This document shows, one piece after another, positions 22,749 through 35,200 of a stretch of 45,628 nucleotides of DNA. This stretch comes from an uncultured Coriobacteriaceae bacterium. Its GTDB lineage: Bacteria; Actinomycetota; Coriobacteriia; Coriobacteriales; Atopobiaceae. The DNA lies in the NCBI GenBank assembly GCA_902793465.1, contig CADBDT010000016.1:103574-149201 (forward strand), written 5' to 3'. Position numbers and translations under genes: made by a program. Under the pieces are notes generated by a model. That model was not told the DNA's origin. It searched no databases and was given only the letters and a program-made list of their open reading frames with translations. Positions within the stretch are counted from its first letter, which is position 1; each line of letters starts with the position of its first letter.

Positions 22749-22777
22749 TTGATAAAATGTATACCGATTTATATACA
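22749..22777 (+). promoter_or_regulatory. Probable promoter of the giant surface protein gene
   Basis: TTGATA (22749-22754) and TATACA (22772-22777) with an ideal 17-nt spacer in a markedly AT-rich stretch. The complement offers TTGTAT-17-TTATCA over the same bases, so it may be bidirectional. It is 430 nt from the preferred start codon, with a perfect palindrome in between, implying a long leader. A second AT-rich stretch at about 22967-23002 could hold another promoter. Confidence 0.5.
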
Positions 22778-22819
22778 ACCTACGGTGAGCGGTACAAATA
22801 TGGCCACGAGCGGTTCTGA

Positions 22820-22883
22820 CCTATCAAGGGGGAGTACCCCTCTTGATTGGTACCAATCAAGAGGGGTACTCCCCCTTGATAGG
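22820..22883. repeat. 64-bp perfect palindrome without spacer
   Basis: Arms 22820-22851 and 22852-22883 are exact reverse complements meeting at GGTACC. Each arm contains CCTATCAAGGGGGAGTACCC and CTCTTGATTGGT. The nested GGGGAGTACCCC makes each arm a hairpin of its own. Unlike most copies it lies far from the upstream stop codon, inside the presumed 5' leader of the giant gene. Confidence 0.96.
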
Positions 22884-23206
22884 CGGGCCCCACGCCCCAT
22901 CTCGTTCGCCGTTCGTTCGGAGAAAAAATATAAAAACCAACCGATTTTGTTCCCTAACCCAGCACAAAAAAGTGTAATATTATGTAATTACAATGCTATA
23001 ACGCCGTAACTAGGCAAAAAGCACACTGGGAGCCGCAAAACGTTGGGAAAGCGTCTATGAACACACGCTTCTACCACATAGGATCTGGGCCAGCTCGCGA
23101 TGGAAACGTTGCGAGGCCGGCACGCCTTTTTCGTCGAGCTCCCAAGCCCGTATGTGTCAACCCTCGGCCTCTAAGTACAGAGCGCCCTAATAGAGTGGAT
23201 GCAACC
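22884..23206 (+). promoter_or_regulatory. Long, potentially structured leader of the giant surface protein gene
   Basis: An AT-rich first half (22920-23005) is followed by sequence that can form hairpins: AAGCGT/ACGCTT (23049-23070), whose loop contains the ATG at 23057, and CTCGCGA/TTGCGAG (23095-23118) around a GGAAA-containing loop. GGCAAA and CGCAAA (about 23014 and 23035) recall two conserved strings of cyclic di-GMP-I riboswitches, but the pairing context does not fit well. If translation starts at 23057 instead of 23207, half of this region is coding. Confidence 0.3.
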
Positions 23207-26200
23207 ATGAGCGACAACACCGGAACCATGTTCACCCGTAAGAATAACGGCAAGAAACCCCTGCGCAGCAGGTTACATAGGTCGGTGATTGCGCTCGTTG
23301 CGTTTGTGGCGGCGGCTTGTACCGCGGCCACGGTGGCGTATGCGGACAATCCAAATACGACCACGGAGCAATTCAGCGATACCGTAACCACGCGTGCGGG
23401 TAGCTACACCGTGCCTGGCGTACACCAGTCCCAGAGTCAGACTTCCATACTGACCTTTGGCTCTCCCATGAGGGTGTCCACCATCTACATCGACACGGAT
23501 TTCCTCCGGCCAGATCTAGGCTCGTTCACAAAGCTGGCTAGCGCAGAGAACTCCACCCAGGCAAGTTTTGCCGACGGCATCGACGAATGGACGTTTAGCA
23601 AGACCGGCACCAAATATGCGGGATACAATCCAAAGGCAGTCGATGGCCTGCTTCAGCTGTACGAAGGCAAAGACAACTACCTGCCTGGCAACCTCTTCTC
23701 GTATACCTTCCCAAACGCAGCCATCCTCTCCGACGGCAGCAGGGCAAAGGTTAAGATTACCTACTCAAACGCGCACATATTCGTTGACCAACGCTTGGGT
23801 GCAAATGGCGTAAACCAACCACTCGACGGCACGGTAAACCTGGTACGCGGAAACGAGGTTCAGTACTCCAATGACGATAGCAACCAATATAAAGGAACAG
23901 TCAACGATCAAAACTACATCAGCGCGATTACGGGCTCTACAGGCAATCCTCCAGGGGTCTATCCGACGACGACCCCCTTTTCCTACATGGTCAACGGCAT
24001 AGCAATCGATGCTCGTATTCAGGTTATCGACAATGACACCGGAGAGCCCGTAAAGGGAACCTTCATATTCCCTGCGGTAGGGCTCAATATCGACCGAGAC
24101 CCCCAAGTTGGCAGCGGGAACAACATTGCAAAACCACTCTGGTACCTCTATGACACCTATCCCGAGTTCGATTACTTTAGCGAGGCCCTTCGTATAAACA
24201 GTGGCAATGCCTCAGATATCTACGTGAGGCCAGACACCAGCATGAGGGAAGGAAGCGCCGAAAACACTGCTTGGTACAATCCCGTTATCTCCCAGTTCCT
24301 TAACGGTACGTACGAAGGCGCCATTAAGATAACGGGAGACGCCCGTCCCAATATGCCCCAGGCAAGCAACGATACCTACTCGAGTGGTCTTATAACAACG
24401 GCAGACGCATACGCAGGCATTAGCGTTACCACGTACGGGCACGGTTCGTACTACCACACCATGGCCACCACCCTCATGAGCGGAAGAGAGATCTGGCACC
24501 GCATAACGGTAAGCACGGGTTCGGGTGGTAATGTGGCCACTACCGTAGAGGGCAACTCCAGCGGCAAGCTGGATGACGGCAGTGGCGTACTTGCGCCACC
24601 GCGTCCCTACGACGAGTACACGACGGCCGTTCCCGACGGTAAGACGGTGGTGTATACCGCTACGCCGGAGACCGGCTACGCCTTGGGCAGCCTTACCGTG
24701 TCGAGCTTCAACAAAGACGGCAGCATAATTCCCAACACCACAGCCTCCATCGATGCCACGCAGGTGACGGAGGACCAACCGGTTGATATTCATGATCACG
24801 AGGGTAACGTAATAGGCAAGATCGAGTACAAGCCCAACGACGGCTCGCCGTACTACACCATTACTTTTAACGAGAATAACGCCAATCACAAGGTGCATGT
24901 AACGTGGACGCCGCTCTACAGCTTCTACAAGACGTGGGCTGGCTCCGTGCAGGCACAGGGCAACGACGCGGCCACCTTTGTTGCCACGCCCTACACGTTT
25001 GACACCACAACCAAAAAGTTCGTGCAATCCACGGCCATCGCTCCCGTTGAGTTTACCGTCAAGGCGGGCCAGAGCCATGTGCAGACCAGCTACGATGCGG
25101 ACAACAACCTTACTACGTGGAAGTTCGACTATCCCGCATCGGGCGTAAACCGCACCAACGATACGGACTACGACGATCCTGAGGACTGGAAGCCCCTGCC
25201 TTTCGAGAACCCAATTCCTCATCCGCAACCAAACGGTGTAGTAACCCACACCACTGAGGAGATTCACTGGTTTATAAAAGAGAAGGAATCCACAGGCAGC
25301 TGGATGTTTGGCGCTTACGACAACAGCAACGTTGTCGTGGCCGATACTCTTACCGGATATAAGGACATGCAGGAGGTCATCCGTAAGGACAACACCCAAG
25401 CCTATCTAAGCATCCTCGATTCGAACAAGCAAAACGAGTTGCAGGGTGGTCGCGTGGCAAATGTCGAGCCCGTTGTCATTAAGTCGACAAAGACCTGGGA
25501 CGACCTCGACAACTACTTTAAGACGCGCGAGGACGTTGTGTTCCACCTGGATGTGCTGCTGGACTCCCACTCCAGGCGCGAGACGCTGGGCGGCAAGTTG
25601 GTTCAGACTACCGACAAGACCCTTACGGGCGTGGACGTATTGCCGCCAGTGCTGGTAAGCAAGGATGCCCAGGCCGAGGCCGATCGTACCGTAACTTGGG
25701 GCAAGGGTAACGCCTATGTGGGCTGGGATGGCCAACAGGCACACGCCACGCTTGCCAGTGCGCTCTCTGCCATTGGGAACCAGGCGTACGACAACAGCTT
25801 TATCTCGCACATGTACCTCGTTACCACTGGCACGGGCGAAAGCGCAACGACTACGCCCTATTACGTTAACCGCCTGCCGGGTTACGACATCGACGGTGGC
25901 CTGTTCCGCTACGTCATCCGCGAGACGGATACGGCCAGTCCCACGCCAAACGAAATCTCGCCCACGTCAGACAACGACAACAGCAGTAATCCCACAAAGC
26001 CGCTCAAGGGCTATACCACCAGTTTTGACATAAAGAACGCGGGAGCACAAGACGATATCGAGAAGCGCTATGCGGTGGGTGTGGATGAAGAAACCAACTG
26101 GAATTCCCGTACCTACGGCATAACCAATAAGCTGGAGACCACCGAAATAACGGTATACAAGTCCTGGAAGGATAACGAAGCCAAGACCCACAACGCCAAA

Positions 26201-29200
26201 GAGCTTCTTAACAGCTTCCATCTGTGGCGCAAACTTGGGGAGGCAACGGCGACCGACGTAACGAACGAGTACGTAACTGACCGCGGTACAGAAAACGTTG
26301 CTGCTTCAACCAACGTGACGGTGGAGGAAAACTCCGACGGCACGTGGACCTACAAGATCACCGGTCTTCCCGCCTATGCGCAGGCCGAGGATGGTACCGT
26401 GCAGCCTGCTTCCTACTATATTACTGAGGACCCCGTCAATGGGTATGGTGTGCCTCACTACGCGAACGCCATCACCTTGGCCGAGAGCGTGGCGGCAGCA
26501 ACCGAGGCTGCGCAACAAGCGGGACAGACTCCCACAAACACGCTCGAGGACGTGCAACGAATCGTGGACGAGGCCGTCAATGCGTTGATCCAGCAAAAGT
26601 CGGGCATCAAAGACCGCGCGCTGGATGGCGGTACCATTACCAACGTAGTTCTGCCCACGGGAACGACGAAGGTAAACATCGTCAAACAACTGGTTGGCTC
26701 CACCACGCTTGCAGAGCTGAACAAGAGCTTCTCGTTTAAGGTGTATGGCACCAACGAGAACGGCGCGTACATAACCACCCCGCTGGCACAAGCTGCGGCA
26801 AACAATAACACCGACCAACTTACCGTCATCACCCAAATGGGTACGCACAGCGATGTGGACTTTGGCACCATAGAGCTCAAGACGCAGGTTGACACCGTGG
26901 CCGACTCATCTGGCGCTACCACGCAAAAGGTCACCGTGTATGCCAAGGATGTTAACGGCGGGTTCAATCGTCTTGGATACCTGCAGGGTGGCACCGGGAC
27001 CTCGGCAGGCTCGTTTGTCGCCACGCTGGAGGTTCGCGAGGATCCCATATCGGGAGTGACCGGCCTTGTTCAGGCAAGCAATATAACCTTGCAGCTGACC
27101 GTAACCGACGATGGCAGCGGTCACCTTACCGCCACCATAGATAACGAGCGACCCGTGGCCGTAAACACCCACACGGCCAGCACAAGCACCACCGTGGACC
27201 TCACCAAGATCCTTGAAGGACGTGTGCTGCGTTCCGACGACTTTAGCTTTACGGCCGAGTATGAGCCCGACTTGAGCGCTACTGGACTCAGCAAAGAGGA
27301 GTTCGACAAGCTGCGCGTACTCGATCCAGAAATCGTGGACGCCGTTAAGCGCGGTACGGATTTGGACATTGCGCTGGTAAACGCCTTGGTAACCAATCCA
27401 AACAACACCGACTTGGTTGACGCCACCCTTGCTCTGTACGGCAGCCTTGCGATGAACGAGCCCAACTACGAAGCGCTTAAAAAAGAGTTGGCCAAGACGT
27501 CGGTGGGCGACTTCATTGCCGCCATTCGTGCTGGCGCCACCAGCCCGCTAACCAACGGACTCACTGACATCGTCCGCGACTTTAGCAACGATCAGATTGC
27601 TCAGGCAGCCGCAGTGGCGGCGGATGCGAAGACCCTCATTCGCAATCGCACCACGGAGCAGTATCAGGCCTTGCAAACGCAGCTGCGCCTGATTCAGGGC
27701 ATGGGCGGCACCATCACAAGGACGATTGATGCCCTTACCATTGACGACACCCACCACAAAGGTACGTCCAACGCGCTGAATCTCACCTTTACCAAGGCAG
27801 GCACGTACAAGTTCAAGATATTCGAAAACGTGCCCGAAGACGCTACGCAAAATGCCGATGGGACCTACACAAAGAATGGCATCACCTACGACAAGGACGT
27901 GAAGAACGTAACCATAACGGTTGCCGCTAATGCCGACGGTACCCTTACGGCCACAGCTAGTCCTACGGGCGTGATCTTTAACAACAGCTATGCTGCCGAA
28001 GGCGAGGCAGACGTTCAGGTGAGCAAGACCATCACGGGTCGCAACTGGATGGTAGGCGACAGCTTTAGCTTTAAGATCGAGAAGGACGACGCGAGGCAGT
28101 CGGCCAACGCCACGGCCGAAGGAGGTTCCGGCAACGGCGAGGCGCCTCTGCCCGCAAACGACACGGCTACCGCTAACGTGGCCGCAGGCGACGACCTTAC
28201 GGCAAATGTGCTCAATGCTGCGTTTGATAGCATCACCTACCATCAGTCGGACCTGAAGAAGGTCCATACGGCCGACGACAACGACCACCGCACGTACGCC
28301 TACGATGACTTCTATTACAAAGTGACTGAGGTCGTGCCCGATGGTGCAACGGGCAACAAGAAGGATGGCGTCACCTACGACACCACGACTCATTACGTGC
28401 ATGTTCGCGTGGCCGATGTGGGTGACGGCAAGCTGGAGGCAACGGTTTATAACTATGACAACAACGCGGACACACCTGTTGCTCCAGGTGCGGGTGCTGC
28501 TACGTTTGCCAACGCGTATACGTCTACCGGCACGGCCACCGTTGCCATAAACAAAAACATTGCCGGACGCGCCTGGACGGCGGGCGAGACAATCGTGTTC
28601 TCCCTCGTGCCGGGCAGCAGCACCGCTCCGGAGCCCGATAAGAGCAACGGCGCGCTCTATGCCACCGCAACGGCAAGCGATACCTCGCATACCGCGACCT
28701 TTGGCCAGATAACGTTTAACCAGGAGCATGCTTCCTACGAGATTGGCGCCACGCGCGACCTGTACTATGAGGTGTTCGAGAACATCCCTGCCGAAGCGAC
28801 CAACGACGCTACGGGCCGTACATACAGCACCGATCTTAACGCCGTTGGCGGCGACGTAGCCAAGCTCGCCAGCTATGGCACCTACACGTACACAAACAAC
28901 GCAACGGGTGCACAGACCCAGTACAGTACCAAGGCGCTAGACGTAAAGATAACGCTGGTGGACGACGGCAAGGGCAACATCAATACCACCGTGTCCTACC
29001 CAGGCGGTGACACTATTACCAACCCGGCAACCATAATTCCCAGCATTGCGCTCTCGGGCAACAAGCTTATGGTAGGCCGCGCGCTTGAGTCGGGCCGTTA
29101 CTCCTTCGAGCTGGTCAATGGCAAAAACGACCAGTTTGCCAATGCGGCCGAAACGCGCACCGAAAACGAAACGTACAAGGGTACCTTTACCCTCAGGCCG

Positions 29201-32200
29201 CTCTTCTTCTCCAGCGGCGACACGGCAGACAATGCGGATGGCACCAGCGCCGCCAAGGCGTTGCCAACCGGCACCTATTATCTGCGCGAGATCGTTCCCA
29301 ACAACGCGCTGCTGCTCGACGCGGACGGCAACGTAACCAGCACGACGTATCAAAGCGAGAAGAACAATAAAGCCAGAGAGAACGCTGACGGCAGAGAGTA
29401 CCTCATTTCGGGCTACTACGTCTCTCCCGAGAACAATGAGCAAGGTAAGCCGGGCAGAGGTATTATCTACGACGGCTTTGAGCGTGCGGTAAACATCTCC
29501 ATTAGCGACACTGGTGCCATCGAGGCAAAGTATCGCGACCAGACCATCGTGGAGCTGCTGAGCAACGGCCCCGTGTTCACCAACCGCTACAAGGCGGACG
29601 GGAATGCCCAAGTGCGCGTGCGCAAGATGGTTGCCGGTGCGGCATGGGAAGACGAGATGCAGTGGGACTTCTCGCTTACCAAACAAGGCGATGCGCCGGC
29701 ACCCACGCAGGCAAATCAAGTTGTTAAGGGTACCGACGTCTCCAAGTACGCCACGTGGTCCATACCCTTTACCCAAGACGACATAGGGAAGACCTACACG
29801 TACTCCGTTAAGGAGCAAGAACCCAACTACACGGGATACGATAGCAGCAAGTGGGAGTCCGACACGGATGACCACGTCGTTACCGTAAAGGTCACCGACG
29901 GCGGCAACGGCGTGCTGTCGTTCGAAATTGCCTATGCCGGCCGGGGCGGTGCCACAACCAGCGAGCTCGACATCGTCAACAAGATGTTGGGTGGCGGAGC
30001 AAACATTTTGGCCAAGAAGGAGGTCGTTGGCCCAGAGACAGGCTATACCGACTACTGGCCCGACAACGCGAGCTTCCAGCTCAAGCTCGAAGCGGTTGGC
30101 GGAACAAGGTATGACTCAGCGGGGCAGAATCCGCAATCGATTTCTGCGGACAATGTGCCTATGCCCGAAAAGGATTCCGCAGGGAACGCCTACAGCGGAG
30201 GCGTACAGCTTGAGGTAACAAAGGGCGAGCCAGATATCAACTTTGGTGTTATTAAGTATGATGACGTGACTGCAAGCTGGGCCAACGGCGACACCGGACT
30301 CTTTGTATACAGGATTGTTGAGGTTGCGCCCGGTAGTCCTCTGTCGTACATTACGTACGATCAAACTCCAAAGTACGCATATGTGCATGTGACCAAGGCA
30401 GCAAATGGCGGAGCGCTTTCGACCGCCGTTACATATGGCACGAGCGAAACGTATAATGAAAGTGCTGCCACCAACAAGATACCGACCTTCACAAATGAGT
30501 ACAAAGCAACCAGCGCAACCGTGCCGCTCATCGCGCAAAAATCGCTTACCGGTCGCGACTGGAAGAGCGACGATAGCTTTGTGTTTAATCTGAGCATGGG
30601 TACTACGGGTAAGCAACTTGATAACGGCGGCACCCTAACAGCGAATGCTAACAATAGCTCTATATCGCTCGATTCAGGTGTAACGGGCTACTACACTGCT
30701 TACACTGCGGACCAGAGCCTTCCCCACGGCGTCAAATTTGGCACGGTAACCTTCAGCCTTGCCGACCTTGGTGCGGCGCACGAAAAGGAATTTGACTTTA
30801 GCGTGTCCGAGACCATACCCGCAACGGGCAAGATTCCGGGAGTTACCTACACCAGCGCAAGTCATGCCCTCAAGGTTAAGGTCACCGACGACCGCCAGGG
30901 GAACCTTACGGCCACGGTTGTAAACGGCAACGGTCAGCATGCAGCCGCCGTTATCTCCAACTCCTACATGCCTACCAAGGCGACGGTCGAGCTCAAGGCA
31001 ACCAAGACCATGGAAGGCCGCGCACTCATTGGCGGACACTACACCTTCCAGCTATATGAGTTGGCGGAAACCGAGGACGCGGCCACGGTAAGCCTAGATG
31101 GCAAGACGCCCATCCGCGAGATGACGGTTGGTGCCGACGGCAACATTACCTTGGTTGACCCAACCACTCGCGGCGTGGGCACCTATAAGTACCTCATCGT
31201 AGAAAAGATTCCGAACGACGAGAACAAGTCGCGTGGCGTTACCTACGACGAAAGCCGTATTGCAGCAACGGTGGTCGTTTCGGATACAGACAACGATGGA
31301 TCGGCAGATGCGCAGGCTCCCACATACCAAAAGTACGTAAAGGGCGAGGGCAATACGTGGACCGCCAGTGGCGAGTCTTCGACCAACAAGCAACGGTTCA
31401 CCAATACCTATACTGCCGAAGGCGAACGGGCGCTGCAAGTAAACAAGACGCTCACGGGACGTGCGTGGAAGCAGGACGAAGCGGTTAGCTTTACGCTTAC
31501 GCCCGAAAGCGGGGCGCCCATTCATGTAAAGGGCGAGGGCAACACCGTAACCAGCGCGTCGAGCCTTACAGCCACAGCTACGGCAAACGGCACTACGGCC
31601 TTTGAGAACAGTTTGTACTTTACGCAGGACGACCTCAAGCAGACTAGCGAAGGTGTGACTACCTACTATGAGTCTCGCGAGTTTATCTACAAGATCGCAG
31701 AGAATGCGCCAGCTGGAGCGGACGACAATCGCAAGTTTGAAGGTACTACATACGATGGCACCACGTACTATGCCGTGGTTACCGTGTCCGACCACAACCG
31801 CAACGGCCAGCTAACCACATCAGTGGTCTACCGCAAGGACTCCTCAACCGGCACCGCGGTTACACTGCCTACCTTTGTTAACGAGTACAAGTCGCAGGGC
31901 GAGGGTAGCGTCAACGCAAAGAAGGTGCTCAACGGCGATAGCCTGAGTGCATATCAAACCAAGAACGGCGCCTTTACCTTTACCCTACGCGACGCAAGCG
32001 GCAACGTGGTCAAGGACAAGAACGGAGCTAGCCTCAACAATATAGCGGCAACCAGCGAAAACGGCGCCATTACCTTTACGGGCATACCCTACACCCAGGC
32101 TGACATGAATGGTGCCAGCACGGCTACCAAGCGCTATTACCTAACCGAGAACATCCCTGAAGGCGCGGAGGGCAACAAGAAGAACGGCGTGACCTACGAC

Positions 32201-35200
32201 ACTGCCACCTACGTGGCAACGCTTACGCTCACCGACGACGGCAAAGGCAATATCACTGCCACGCAGAACACCAGCGTCAACGACCTTACGGTTACCAACG
32301 TGTACGATGCCAGCGGCACCATAACGGCCGACCTTGGCAAGGTGCTTGAGGGTCGCCTCATCGTGCGCGGTGGCTTCTCGTTCAAGCTTGAGGGGCAAAA
32401 GGTTACGCTGGATAATGATGGCAATCCAACCGCCTTTACGAATGCGACCGCAAGCGACAAGATTCCTATGCCGGCTCGCACCACCGCTCAGGTAACAGCG
32501 GCTACAAACAACAGCTTCGTAAACCACGGAACCGCCGAGTTTGGCACCATCAACCTTACGATGGAGGACCTCAAGAGTGCAGACGGCTATGAGGAATCCC
32601 GAGCGTTTGGCTACAAGGTAACCGAAATCATACCGGAGGAAGGCAGCGACAATCCAGGTATTAGGGACCGTTACGACACCACCGAGTTCTACGCCGTAGT
32701 AACCATGAGCAACACAAACCACAGCGGCGTTCTCGGCAAGGACGTTAAGTACTACAAGAAGGTGGATGGCCAGTATCAGGAGATAACGACCGCGAACACA
32801 ACCACAGGCAAGCACTTTACCTTTATCAATACGTACCAGGCCAACGGTACGGCAAAGATTACGCCCATCAAGCAGATCATCGGGCGCAACTGGGTGGATA
32901 TCACGGGACTCGAAAGCCAAATTACGCCATTTACGTTCAAGGTGGTTCCGTACAGCAGCGCTACGATACAGAGCACGATCGGTGATAACACAAAAGTAAC
33001 AACCGTGCCGTTGCCAGGCAACACCATTGATGCCACAACGCGCACTTCCACAAACAGCGACAACAGCCAGGCGACTACCACCGCAAAGACCAACCTCTCT
33101 GCTGGCAGCGGCATGCGTCAGGCACCGTTTGAAGACATCAAATTTACCGAGAAAATGCTTGCGCCCGCCTCCACCGACGGCGTGCTCAAGGGAGACTTCT
33201 TCTATGAGATAACCGAATTCGGTACTTATGCTGGTTTCAACAATGGACAGCAAAACAACAATAAGTTCTACGCCCAGATACATGTGGAAGACAACCGCAT
33301 TGGCGGCCTCAATGCGCGCATCTACTACTACGACAATGCGAACGATGTTGGTGATACCACCAAGGCAATGCCCACTGCGCCCATATTCCAAAACAACTAC
33401 ACGGCAAGTGCAACGGCCACTATCAACGTCGCTAAGCATATAGAGGGGCGTAAGTGGAAGAATAACGAAAACGAGAAGTTTAACTTCACGCTCGCAATCC
33501 AAGGTCCTGGACCCATGCCAACTGGCGAAAACGCGGACAAGCTCACCATTAACTACAGCAGCACGCCCAGCCCTGCGGAAGACAACACAAATCGCACCAG
33601 CTCCTACACGTTCAATGTCCCGCTCGATGCGCTTACTAACACCACTACGGCAACGTCTGACCTCAAGTACAGCGACGGCAGCACTTCAGTGCCTGCGGGC
33701 GTAAAGTACAACATCTTTACCTATCGCCTGGACGAGCAGGCAAATGGCGTTACCGATCTTAACTATCAAACAACGCCCGTGTACGTAAAGATCGTTGCCA
33801 TCGACAAGCTCGACGGCACCATTGACCTCAACACCACCTACCACACCGCCATGCCGTGCACCGATGCGAACAAGATCAACGCCAACGTTGCAACCTTTAC
33901 CAACACCTACGTCCACGAGCTCAAGATCCCGGTAAAGAAGGTCGTCTTTGGCGAGGGGGCGCCCGAGCAGACATACAACTTCGTGCTCAAGGACGAAAAC
34001 GGCAAGCAGCTTGGCGCCAAAGAGATTACGACCAACAGCAACGGCACTACGAGCTTCGATGCCATTGCCTATCACCTCAGCGATGCCGGCAATGACGAGT
34101 CCCATGCCAAGACCTATACCTACACCATTTCCGAGACCGCCGGCAGCAACGAGCTAATCGACTATGCCAAGGGTACGGTGACGGCTACGGTTAAGGTATA
34201 CAAGGACAGCAATGGCAATATGGTGGTTACGCCCACGTACGCACCGACTACGGGCAATGTCAACGGCGTGAGCATTGAGGGCACGGGTGCAGATGCCACT
34301 CCCACCTTTACCAACACCTACATCCAGAACGACACGGCGCGACTCTACATATACAAAGAGGTCGTCGGACGCCAGTGGGATACCGACGAGTTCACCTTTA
34401 CGGTACGCGCAATCAATGGCGGACATGCGCCTAAGGCGGCTACCGCAACTATCAAGAGCGACGACCCGCATCACGAGATAGAGGACGATGTGGTTATTCG
34501 TGCCAGAGACTTTACAGCGGCGGCGACCGTCGCCGACGGCAAGAAGACACAGGACTTCATCTACGAGATTGCCGAGCGACTTACCTCCACACAGCAGCAG
34601 AACTACATTAGCCGCGCGCCGGTGTATGCCAAGGTTACGGCCACGCTCGAAGACAAAACAGATGGCAAAGTGCACGTTACGGGCGTTACCTACTGGCACG
34701 ATGAGGCATGCACGATTGCAGCCGACACCCAAACAGAAACGGTGGGCGAAACGAGCACGACCGCCGTCAAGTTCACCAACTGGAACAATGCTGCCGTGGC
34801 ACCCACACTTAGCGTAGGCAAGGTTATCCAGAACCAGGAAGGCAGCAGCTTTACTTGGGCGGATGACGACTCCTTCAGCTTCTCCGTTGCCCCGGTAAGC
34901 AGCAATGCGCCGGGCTTCGGCGAGCTAGAGACGGTGGCGACAACGACCATCAGCAGTGCGAATGATGTCTATAACTACAACTCGAACAGTGGACACCAAA
35001 ATACCTGCACCCTCAGTCTGTCCATGGCAGACCTGCAGCGCAACAATAAGAATGCACCTACGACAACCAAGTTTATCTACCAGATAAGCGAAGATATACC
35101 CGCGCAAGGTGCCATAAGCGGCATTGGCTACACCAGGGATTCAGTGTATGCAGAAGTAACGGCAGCTCCCACAGACGAAGGCGCTATTAGCACGACAGTT

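Noticed and set aside
23012..23060. Firm call of a cyclic di-GMP-I riboswitch upstream of the giant gene
   Set aside because: GGCAAA and CGCAAA are present, but the closing GCC after CGCAAA and the second helix are not where the consensus needs them. It is kept only as a hypothesis.
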